5,044 nucleotides of DNA, from assembly GCA_903957405.1 (NCBI GenBank), contig CAJBPC010000641.1:1-5044 (forward strand). Direction: 5' to 3'. Each line of letters starts with the position of its first letter. Within the stretch, counting starts at the first letter, position 1. Shown here one piece after another: positions 1-5,044 of this stretch. The notes under the pieces were generated by a model. It worked only from the letters and a program-made list of their open reading frames with translations. It had not been told where the DNA came from and did no database searches. The DNA is from an uncultured bacterium. GTDB lineage: Bacteria; Bacteroidota; Bacteroidia; Chitinophagales; Chitinophagaceae. The translations under genes were made by a program, and so were the position numbers.

Positions 1-536
1 CCGAAAGTACCTGCCGGCGACATGAAACCGCTGCGGCTGGGCCGAAAACCTGAGGGTGCACCTTCCAGCATCAGGACGGCCTTTCCCTTCACGTCCTGAG
101 CGCCGTAATCATCATAAGCGGAGTCCACGATGCCGTGGCCGACAAAAACAATCTCGGAGAAATACTGTGTGCTGTTATGATTGAATTGAGTGAGGGGTTG
201 AAATTCTGTGTGGAGGGCCAGGCTTTTGCCATTGAGGACAAGCCGTGCATCGATCATGGAATCACGATATACGGGGAACTGCATCTGGTATCCACCCTGA
301 AATCCAGGCATCAGTCCGATGGTCCTGAAATGATTCTCGATGTATGAGGCTGCCATTCGCTGACCTTCCGTAGCGGTCTCCCGACCTTCCATTTCCTTTC
401 CGGCAATGGTGTACAGATGGCGGCTAAGGTCTGTTTCGGTTATGGAGGCTGCAAATGTCAGGGGATCTGCAGCTTTTTTCTGAGCGTTTCCGGCCAGCGT
501 ACTTGCTGTGAGGATGATGAGAAATAACTTCTTCAT
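1..536 (-). CDS. M28-family aminopeptidase with PA domain, N-terminal part (runs off left edge)
   Basis: This is the first 178 codons of a secreted zinc peptidase; the frame is open from the ATG at 536 to the window edge. Residues 1-19 form a signal peptide (MKK, then a hydrophobic run, then GNA|Q as a likely cleavage site), so the product is probably periplasmic or outside the cell. Residues 37-88 (DLSRHLYTIAGKEMEGRET, then GQRMAASYIENHF and GGYQMQFPV) match the helical lead-in of Bacteroidota M28 peptidases. Residues 128-160 (EIVFVGHGIVDSAYDDY, then DVKGKAVLMLEG) look like the start of the inserted PA domain. The metal-binding His/Asp/Glu residues would lie beyond the edge, so activity cannot be judged. 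It follows rpiB after 58 bp with no visible promoter, so it may be read through from it. No Shine-Dalgarno is visible, which is usual in this phylum. The family call rests on remembered family sequence patterns. Confidence 0.85.
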   Translation of the reverse strand, partial: MKKLFLIILTASTLAGNAQKKAADPLTFAASITETDLSRHLYTIAGKEMEGRETATEGQRMAASYIENHFRTIGLMPGFQGGYQMQFPVYRDSMIDARLVLNGKSLALHTEFQPLTQFNHNSTQYFSEIVFVGHGIVDSAYDDYGAQDVKGKAVLMLEGAPSGFRPSRSGFMSPAGTF

Positions 537-594
537 ATCAGTGTGGAGTTTATGAGTGAAAAGGCGGAATTGCACTCGTCAGGACGGATGGCCA

Positions 595-1053
595 TCAATT
601 GCATGGGATCTTTTCCACCCGGGTAGCGTGCCGGCCTCCTTCAAATTCCGTTGCGAGGAATTTATCGATCATCTGCATGGAGATCTCATTCGACACATAC
701 CTCGCAGGCACGCAAATGATATTGGCATTGTTGTGTGCCCTTGCCAATTCGGCGATGGGGACGTTCCAGCATATGGCCGCCCTTATGTCCGCGTGCTTGT
801 TGGCTGTCATAGCTACTCCGTTGCCTGATCCGCAGAACAATATGCCGAAAGCGGACTCTCCTTTTTCTACTGAATCCGCCACTGCATGGGCATGGTCGGG
901 GTAGTCGGCAGATTCTTTTGAATGAGCGCCGAAATCCGTCACGCTGAGTCCGAGCTCTGTGAGGTGTGTTTTTATGAGTTCCTTGTACTCAAAACCTGCA
1001 TGATCGCTGCCTATTGCGATGGGCAGGAAGAGGTTGAATGGAGAGTGTGTCAT
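595..1053 (-). CDS. rpiB: Ribose-5-phosphate isomerase B
   Basis: A cytoplasmic enzyme interconverting ribose 5-phosphate and ribulose 5-phosphate in the non-oxidative pentose phosphate pathway; some RpiB/LacAB relatives act on allose 6-phosphate or other sugar phosphates. The 152-residue length is normal for the family. The RpiB signature is complete: IGSDHAGFEYK (Asp17, His18), DYPDHA at 50-55, the catalytic-cysteine loop FCGSGNGVAMTANK (Cys74), the second His region ARAHNNANI (His107) and the phosphate-binding tail GGRHATRVEKI (Arg141, Arg145). The loop reads CGSGNG where E. coli has CGTGIG, a conservative variation. The start is an ATG; residues 1-10 precede the core strand and are not conserved, so no other start is needed. 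It lies 93 bp after tatC and 58 bp before the M28 peptidase gene, all on the same strand. There is no sign of damage. Confidence 0.95.
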   Translation of the reverse strand: MTHSPFNLFLPIAIGSDHAGFEYKELIKTHLTELGLSVTDFGAHSKESADYPDHAHAVADSVEKGESAFGILFCGSGNGVAMTANKHADIRAAICWNVPIAELARAHNNANIICVPARYVSNEISMQMIDKFLATEFEGGRHATRVEKIPCN

Positions 1054-1146
1054 GATGAATGTTTTATGTTTCTTGAATCAGGATCTTGCGAACAGATTCA
1101 TTTCCCGGATAAGCATTTGACGTTAGGCTTTGTCTTTTCCCATGGT

Positions 1147-1956
1147 CTAGCTCCATTCAGCCATTTTCTTCTCCTGCTTTCTATTGACTCTTGCAGAAAT
1201 GAGGATGCTGATTTCATAAAGCAGTACCAGGGGGACCACCACCACCAGTTGGCTGCCCCAGTCGGGTGAGGGAGTGATGATCGCCGCCACGACGAGAAGC
1301 GCCACATACGCGTATTTCCTGTAGTTACGCAAAAAATCTGGCGTGACGATACCCATGCTGGAGAGTACCCAGGATGCCATGGGCAGTTCGAATGCCACCC
1401 CGGCGCCGAGGGTGATATCTATCAGTGTATCGAGATAGTCCGTGAGTGTAGGTCTGTAATCGAGTAATGCAGCCGTCCCGATTTTGTAATTGGAAAGGAA
1501 ATTGAAAGTGAAAGGGGCCAGCATAAAATACCCGAATGCCGCTCCGATGAAGAAGAAAAGGCTGACCCAGAATATTATGCCGCGTGTGTGTTTTAGTTCT
1601 TCAGGCTTGAGTGCGGGTTTCACGAAGCGCCATACCTCGAACAGCAGATATGGGAAACCCACCATGATGGCACATGCGAATGCCATGCTGATGCTGGACA
1701 TGAAAGTACCGCTGACACTGGTGACCTGCAGCTTCATGTCCATCGGTGGCAAGCAGAGGGACTCCCCCAAGCCCAATGAATGGCTGAGGGAACAGAGCAG
1801 TTTGTAGGAGATGAAGTCGTTCCTTGTAGGGCCCATGATCACCTGATCGAATATGAAGTCGATGAACACAAAGAACACGATGGCCGCTGAAAACACAAAC
1901 AAAACGGAGCGGATGATATGCCAACGGAGTGCCTCCAGATGGTCTATGAAGCTCAT
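1147..1956 (-). CDS. tatC: Sec-independent (twin-arginine) protein translocase subunit TatC
   Basis: The polytopic core of the Tat system, which recognises twin-arginine signal peptides and, with TatA-type partners, exports folded proteins across the inner membrane. The 269 residues give six predicted membrane segments at about 14-36, 86-108, 125-150, 173-200, 213-230 and 234-254. Family landmarks are the N-terminal HLEALR (6-11), FEVWRFVKPALKPEE (106-120, Glu120 aligning with E. coli Glu103) and GVAFELPMA (186-194, Glu190 aligning with E. coli Glu170). The first periplasmic loop (about 37-85) is longer than in E. coli. ATG 1956 is the only ATG that starts the open frame, but that frame continues upstream to a stop at 2053-2055 and the last upstream codons look like the short N-terminal tail of Bacteroidota TatC. 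The true start may therefore be upstream, perhaps CTG at 2028. No tatA or tatB lies in the window. Confidence 0.95.
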   Translation of the reverse strand: MSFIDHLEALRWHIIRSVLFVFSAAIVFFVFIDFIFDQVIMGPTRNDFISYKLLCSLSHSLGLGESLCLPPMDMKLQVTSVSGTFMSSISMAFACAIMVGFPYLLFEVWRFVKPALKPEELKHTRGIIFWVSLFFFIGAAFGYFMLAPFTFNFLSNYKIGTAALLDYRPTLTDYLDTLIDITLGAGVAFELPMASWVLSSMGIVTPDFLRNYRKYAYVALLVVAAIITPSPDWGSQLVVVVPLVLLYEISILISARVNRKQEKKMAEWS

Positions 1957-2052
1957 TTCAGACTCCGTGTCATCGGTACCCCGGATGCGCTGGAAGAATG
2001 ATTTCCTATCGGATGATTCTGTCGGCAGAGTGAATGATTTAGGGGGATAAAG
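1957..2052 (-). other. In-frame upstream extension of tatC without an ATG
   Basis: These 32 codons are open and in frame with tatC, from the TAA at 2053-2055 to ATG 1956. The part nearest tatC reads SDRKSFFQRIRGTDDTESE, directly followed by MSFIDHLEALRWH. A short basic/aromatic then acidic tail before MSF is how Bacteroidota TatC proteins commonly begin, as I recall them, so part of this stretch is probably translated. The only near-start codon in frame is CTG at 2026-2028, which would add 24 residues; there is no ATG, GTG or TTG. The alternative is that it is simply leader sequence and translation begins at ATG 1956. Confidence 0.4.
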
Positions 2053-2063
2053 TTAATGTAAAC

Positions 2064-2091
2064 CTTGCAAAGTCGGCATGCTTGATGCAAG
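2064..2091 (-). repeat. Short inverted repeat in the tatC leader
   Basis: CTTGCA and TGCAAG form perfect 6-bp arms (2086-2091 and 2064-2069) around a 16-base loop. A competing GCAT/ATGC pairing (2085-2088 with 2076-2079) lies inside. There is no following T-run, so it is not a typical intrinsic terminator. It lies just after the CNNM gene and before tatC, and could be chance. Confidence 0.2.
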
Positions 2092-2114
2092 TCCATTGAC
2101 CTGAAGTTGGTTGC

Positions 2115-3389
2115 TCATGAGAGTATTTTCATCTTGAGGGTTTCTATTCTGGTGTCGCTGACGTTCAGTACTTCGAACTCATAGTTCCCGAATACGATCC
2201 TGTCTTTCTGTCGGGGGATCGCTTCATGTGTGGTGATGATGAATCCGGAGAGCGTTTCCGATTCATTCACCGGGATGTCAAATCCGTATTTCTCGTTGAG
2301 GTAGTCAATTTCAAGCCTGCCTGACAGGATATACTCGTTGATGGCCAACTGCTTTTCCACAAATTCTTCCGTGTCGTATTCATCCCTGATTTCTCCGAAA
2401 ATCTCTTCCAGCAGGTCTTCCAGGGTGATGATGCCGGAAGTGCCTCCGAATTCATCCACGACCCAGGCGATGCTTTTGCGTTCCTTTGAAAATCGAGTGA
2501 TGAGATCCGTTGCACTCATACTCTCCGGTACTGCCGGAATGGGCAAAAGGATCGGCCTTATCTCCGTCGGATGCCGGAAAAGTGCCAATTGATGGACATA
2601 ACCGATGATGTTGTCGATATTTTTCTCGTAGACGACAAGCTTACTGAGTTTGGTATCGATGAATTTGCGCTTCAATTCTTCGATACCGGAGCTGATATCG
2701 ACTGCAACTATTTCCTTTCGCGGCACCAGGCATTGGCGGATCTTGATAGAGGGCAGCGTCAGGGCCGCTTCGAAAAGTTCTTTGTTGAGTTCTTGGTTAT
2801 TATCAGAAGATTCCCCGTTCTGTTGGAGGAATTGTTCGAGGTCGAAGCGGGTGAAGGTTTCGCCATCGCGTATGAATTTTTTATTGAATAGATATTTCAG
2901 CATCCATTCAGATGCACCGATCATGAATGTCGCCACCGGATCGAAGATCCGGAAGAAGAAATGGGAGAGTGGTGCAAAGAACAAGAGAAATGTATCGCTT
3001 TTGGATTTGAAGACGGCGCGTGAAAATATGATGAACACAAGGATGATGGCTGAAGCCAGTACTGTGTCGAAGATGATCCGTATGTACCGGATGAATGGTC
3101 TTGCGCTTTCCTGCAACAGCTTTTCCGTCCAGTTCCAGGCAGGTGTCAGGAACTCACCGATGAGGAGGCCATAGAGTACGAGTGCGAAGTTCAATCCTAT
3201 GAAGACGGTAGCCATGAAGCGGGACGGTTGGCTAAGGAAGTCTGATACGATCCTGCCACTCTTGAGACCCTGTTTTTTTTTCAGTTCGATGGGCAGTTTA
3301 TTGACCGACGCGAATGCCGCTTCCACCCCGGCGAAGAATCCCGTCAGGAAAAATGAGGCGATTATGCCTGTTAGCAGCAGGAGCTCCAT
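2115..3389 (-). CDS. CNNM/CBS-pair membrane protein of the CorC/HlyC (hemolysin-like) family
   Basis: A 424-residue inner-membrane protein with the family's three-part layout. The CNNM (DUF21) membrane domain covers about 1-175 with hydrophobic segments near 2-22, 59-80, 104-124 and 131-158. A CBS pair covers about 216-335 with CLVPRKEIVAVD, DNIIGYVH and the signature VVDEFGGTSGIITLEDLLEE (311-330). The CorC-type C-terminal domain covers about 350-424. Relatives transport or control Mg2+ (CorC/MpfA/CNNM), and a Bacteroidota branch includes the gliding protein GldE; I cannot separate these roles here. ATG 3389 was chosen because it begins the first membrane segment; the frame is open further upstream only from a TTG at 3446 that would overlap gmk. 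The gap after gmk is 34 bp. Oddity: the conserved G-E-x-x-P-K of the membrane domain reads S-R-A-V-F-K (123-128), and the first Ser of SGxExAxxS is Ala20. Confidence 0.9.
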   Translation of the reverse strand: MELLLLTGIIASFFLTGFFAGVEAAFASVNKLPIELKKKQGLKSGRIVSDFLSQPSRFMATVFIGLNFALVLYGLLIGEFLTPAWNWTEKLLQESARPFIRYIRIIFDTVLASAIILVFIIFSRAVFKSKSDTFLLFFAPLSHFFFRIFDPVATFMIGASEWMLKYLFNKKFIRDGETFTRFDLEQFLQQNGESSDNNQELNKELFEAALTLPSIKIRQCLVPRKEIVAVDISSGIEELKRKFIDTKLSKLVVYEKNIDNIIGYVHQLALFRHPTEIRPILLPIPAVPESMSATDLITRFSKERKSIAWVVDEFGGTSGIITLEDLLEEIFGEIRDEYDTEEFVEKQLAINEYILSGRLEIDYLNEKYGFDIPVNESETLSGFIITTHEAIPRQKDRIVFGNYEFEVLNVSDTRIETLKMKILS

Positions 3390-3423
3390 TTGGTAAAGAT
3401 AGTGAAAGGTCGGGTCCTTTGCT

Positions 3424-3996
3424 TCATGAGTGAATGAAACGGGCAATGGCTTCAGCTGTTTCCCGACAGGCTTTCTCCAAGTCGTCGTTCATGATGACGG
3501 TGTCGAATTTTTCCTTGAAGGAAAGCTCGTAAGCCGATTTTTCAAGCCGGGCAAGGATGGATTCTTCGGAATCAGTCCCCCTGCGCCTCAGCCTGCGGCC
3601 CAGTTCTTCCAGACTGGGAGGTTCTATGAAGATGGAGAAGGCTTTTACCGGGTGATGGTTTTTGACATGAATGGCGCCTTTTACGTCGATATCCAGCAGG
3701 GGCGTCTTGCCTTTTTCCCAGATTTGGGCTATTTCCGTGGCAAGGGTTCCGTAGTATTTTCCTTCGTAGACCATCTCCCATTCCAGGAATGCGTGCTGTA
3801 CTATCAGCTCACGGAATCGATCTGGACTCATGAAATGGTAGTCCTTACCATCCTGTTCGTTGCCCCTTGGCTGCCTTGTGGCTGCGGAGACCGAGAACTC
3901 CAGGTCCTTCGGGAAATGCCGCAAGAGGTGACGGGTGATGGTCGTCTTTCCTGCACCGGAGGGTGCGGTGATGATGATGAGTTTGTGGCCGGCCAA
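3424..3996 (-). CDS. gmk: Guanylate kinase
   Basis: A cytoplasmic enzyme phosphorylating GMP to GDP with ATP, essential for the guanine nucleotide and (p)ppGpp pools. At 190 residues it is of normal length and complete. The P-loop APSGAGKTT is at 11-19. GMP-binding positions by family alignment are Ser37, Arg41 and Arg44 in VSAATRQPRGNEQDGKDYHF, Tyr53, Glu72 and Tyr81 (GKYYGT). LLDIDVKGA is at 100-108 and the lid arginines are in RRLRRRGTDSEESI (134-147). The start is unusual: the codon at 3996 is TTG, no in-frame ATG lies close upstream, and the next Met is residue 56, past the P-loop. TTG is therefore the best start, giving MAGHKLIIITAPSG, as expected for the family. It begins 5 bp after the DUF4290 stop, which suggests translational coupling, and is followed by the CNNM gene after 34 bp. 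Confidence 0.96.
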   Translation of the reverse strand: MAGHKLIIITAPSGAGKTTITRHLLRHFPKDLEFSVSAATRQPRGNEQDGKDYHFMSPDRFRELIVQHAFLEWEMVYEGKYYGTLATEIAQIWEKGKTPLLDIDVKGAIHVKNHHPVKAFSIFIEPPSLEELGRRLRRRGTDSEESILARLEKSAYELSFKEKFDTVIMNDDLEKACRETAEAIARFIHS

Positions 3997-4001
3997 GAGG
4001 A

Positions 4002-4685
4002 TTATTTGAACCGCTTTTTGGTGAATTTTTGAGGCGGTCTGTTTTTGCTGTTGCCCATACCCGTTGGCTGTTGACCGGGTCTGCTGCTCATGCGCTGCTG
4101 AAATCCACCGGGTTTTCCCCTTTTTACAAACCGGTCGTCTCTCTCACGGAATGCCTTTACGAATGGAGTGGCGGTGAATTCCAACTGCCCACCCGTGATG
4201 GAATTGAGTTCTTGCCGGATCGCGTCGTCATGCACCAGTTCGCGGTGCCAGGTATTGTACGCGAGCTTCATGTAATAGGCAATGGCATTCGCGAAACCGG
4301 AGCGCTTCTCCGGGTTCTCTTCCGCAAGGGCTTTGTTGATGATTGCTTCCAGATTTACGCCAAGGTGAGAGAATTTCGGGTACCGCTTCGGGTAGGATAG
4401 CGGCTTTGGCTTGGCTTTGAGGGTTTCTGCGGTTGGAATCGGATAGGGACTATCCACTTCCAATTTGAAATCAGAAATCAGAAAAAGATGATCCCAGAGT
4501 TTATGCCTGAAATCTTCCACGTTTTTAAGGTGAGGGTTAAGAAATCCCATAAGCTCGATGACCGCGTGTGCATTAGCCTGCCTCCTTTCCTTGTCCTCGA
4601 TGGTCCGGATATGGTCGATCATTTTTTGAATGTGGCGGCCATATTCCCGCATGACCAGCTGATTGCGGGTTGTATTATACTCCAT
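4002..4685 (-). CDS. DUF4290 domain protein (function unknown)
   Basis: A 227-residue soluble protein of a family found mainly in Bacteroidota; its function is not established. Recognisable family positions are the start MEYNTTRNQLVMREYGRHIQ, the TIEDKERR stretch (28-35), HKLWDHLFLISDFKLEVD (61-78), and YYMKLAYNTWHREL (137-150) in a helical C-terminal half. The last 50 or so residues (about 178-227) are rich in Arg, Lys, Gly, Gln and Pro and look disordered and strongly basic, as in nucleic-acid-binding tails. That binding role is an inference. ATG 4685 is chosen because family members begin MEYNT; a longer frame starts only at TTG 4706, which falls inside the predicted -7 box. It is the first gene of the minus-strand unit, with gmk 5 bp downstream. 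No signal peptide or membrane segment is seen. Confidence 0.9.
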   Translation of the reverse strand: MEYNTTRNQLVMREYGRHIQKMIDHIRTIEDKERRQANAHAVIELMGFLNPHLKNVEDFRHKLWDHLFLISDFKLEVDSPYPIPTAETLKAKPKPLSYPKRYPKFSHLGVNLEAIINKALAEENPEKRSGFANAIAYYMKLAYNTWHRELVHDDAIRQELNSITGGQLEFTATPFVKAFRERDDRFVKRGKPGGFQQRMSSRPGQQPTGMGNSKNRPPQKFTKKRFK

Positions 4686-4703
4686 ATATTTTTCGCTGAA
4701 CTT

Positions 4704-4711
4704 CAAAAATA
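4704..4711 (-). promoter_or_regulatory. Bacteroidota-type promoter -7 box for the DUF4290-gmk unit
   Basis: On the minus strand 4711 to 4704 reads TATTTTTG, an exact TAnnTTTG match ending 18 bp before ATG 4685. A start about 7 bp further on gives a leader of about 12 bases. It would place the alternative TTG codon at 4706 inside the promoter and so supports ATG 4685 as the DUF4290 start. No TTG lies at the ideal -33 distance; the nearest is only 12 bp from the box. The sequence is AT-rich, so chance matching is possible. Confidence 0.45.
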
Positions 4712-4764
4712 AGGGAAAGCCCTCAATTATCCCACTGATGCGATATATGAAAGGGGCTTTAGCG

Positions 4765-4772
4765 TAGCTTTG
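4765..4772 (+). promoter_or_regulatory. Bacteroidota-type promoter -7 box for the glycosyltransferase gene
   Basis: TAGCTTTG matches the Bacteroidota -7 consensus TAnnTTTG exactly and ends 15 bp before ATG 4788. A transcript start about 7 bp downstream would leave a leader of roughly 9 bases. No good TTG -33 box is seen about 19-20 bp upstream (only TGATG near 4737-4741), so the call rests on one element. Confidence 0.5.
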
Positions 4773-4787
4773 GTATCTTCAAAAGAT

Positions 4788-5044
4788 ATGCGCATCGTTG
4801 TCAATACCCGGTTCGCCAATTATGGTTATGTGGAAGGTTTTGGTCGTTTCATCCAAGAGGTCGGTGGCAGATTGGTTGCCGCACACACTGATGACCAGTA
4901 CCTTTTCGTACATGACAGGCCGCTCCCGTCGGATGAGCCGGTGTTCCCCAACCTGGAACGATTTACGTTGGGACCGCCTGCCCGTCATCCGATATTGTGG
5001 AAATATTGGTATGACCATCGAATCCCCTCTTTCCTGCGCAGGCA
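4788..5044 (+). CDS. Glycosyltransferase, GT4-like, N-terminal part (runs off right edge)
   Basis: The first 85 codons of a gene open to the right edge. The start MRIVVNTRFA is a beta strand leading into a Rossmann fold, followed by EGFGRFIQEVGGRLVAAH (16-33), which resembles the Gly-rich acceptor-side helix of GT-B transferases. DDQYLFVHDRP (35-45) and LGPPARHPILWKYWYDHRIP (61-80) resemble the beginning of GT4 (glycosyl transferase group 1) proteins in Bacteroidota that build cell-surface polysaccharide. The nucleotide-sugar-binding C-terminal half is outside the window, so donor and acceptor cannot be inferred. ATG 4788 is preceded by a TAGCTTTG box at 4765-4772, giving a short leader. It is transcribed divergently from the DUF4290 unit. 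Confidence 0.8.
   Translation, partial: MRIVVNTRFANYGYVEGFGRFIQEVGGRLVAAHTDDQYLFVHDRPLPSDEPVFPNLERFTLGPPARHPILWKYWYDHRIPSFLRR

Noticed and set aside
135..347. 70-codon plus-strand frame at the left edge
   Set aside because: Antisense to the M28 peptidase frame, which has a signal peptide and PA-domain-like sequence.
922..1269. 115-codon plus-strand frame spanning the tatC/rpiB gap
   Set aside because: It overlaps the ends of rpiB and tatC antisense and shows no family resemblance; the 93-bp gap itself holds no clear promoter, hairpin or gene.
2048..2055. TAACTTTA as a tatC promoter -7 box on the minus strand
   Set aside because: It misses the final G of TAnnTTTG and has no TTG at the right distance; too weak to call.
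2650..3174. 174-codon open frame on the plus strand
   Set aside because: Antisense to the well-supported CNNM gene; Ser/Arg/Met-rich translation with no domain.
3390..3446. Longer start (TTG 3446) for the CNNM protein
   Set aside because: It would overlap the end of gmk and add 19 polar residues before a membrane segment that normally starts the protein; ATG 3389 fits the family.
3430..4032. 200-codon open frame on the plus strand over gmk
   Set aside because: It lies almost wholly antisense to gmk, which has every family motif; the translation is Phe/Gly-rich with no recognisable domain, as expected of an antisense shadow.
4686..4706. Longer start (TTG 4706) for the DUF4290 protein
   Set aside because: The added seven residues are not part of the family start (MEYNT), and the codon lies inside the predicted promoter box.
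4779..5018. 79-codon minus-strand frame at the right edge
   Set aside because: Antisense to the glycosyltransferase, whose N-terminus is recognisable and has its own promoter-like box.

Overview
The window reads as ordinary chromosome of a member of the Bacteroidota, most like the Chitinophagaceae and relatives. The reasons are the presence of a DUF4290 gene (a family known essentially from this phylum), a TatC of the Bacteroidota type (MSFIDHLEALRWH start), promoter -7 boxes of the phylum's TAnnTTTG type, no clear Shine-Dalgarno sequences, and a signal peptide ending in NAQ. The phylum call is fairly safe; the family call is an inference from remembered protein sequences.

Layout. Six genes lie head to tail on the minus strand and occupy positions 4685 down to 1. 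In transcription order they are a DUF4290 protein (4002-4685), guanylate kinase gmk (3424-3996), a CNNM/CBS membrane protein of the CorC/HlyC family (2115-3389), tatC (1147-1956), rpiB (595-1053) and the first 178 codons of a secreted M28-type aminopeptidase (1-536, running off the left edge). The DUF4290/gmk gap is 5 bp and the gmk/CNNM gap is 34 bp, so these three are probably one transcript. The CNNM/tatC (158 bp to the annotated ATG), tatC/rpiB (93 bp) and rpiB/M28 (58 bp) gaps are longer, but I saw no convincing terminator in any of them. On the plus strand a GT4-type glycosyltransferase begins at 4788 and runs off the right edge. A 102-bp divergent spacer (4686-4787) separates the two transcription units and holds one TAnnTTTG box for each direction.

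Functionally this is a mixed housekeeping block: nucleotide metabolism (gmk), pentose phosphate isomerisation (rpiB), export of folded proteins (tatC), a membrane protein of a magnesium-transport-related family, and a secreted peptidase. No phage, IS element, CRISPR array, tRNA or rRNA was seen, and I found no new multi-gene system. The points that deserve a second look are at the level of start sites and residues: tatC has a coding-like in-frame extension upstream of its only ATG, gmk appears to start with TTG, and the CNNM protein has lost the conserved G-E-x-x-P-K element of its membrane domain. Several long open frames on the opposite strand are shadows of the real genes.
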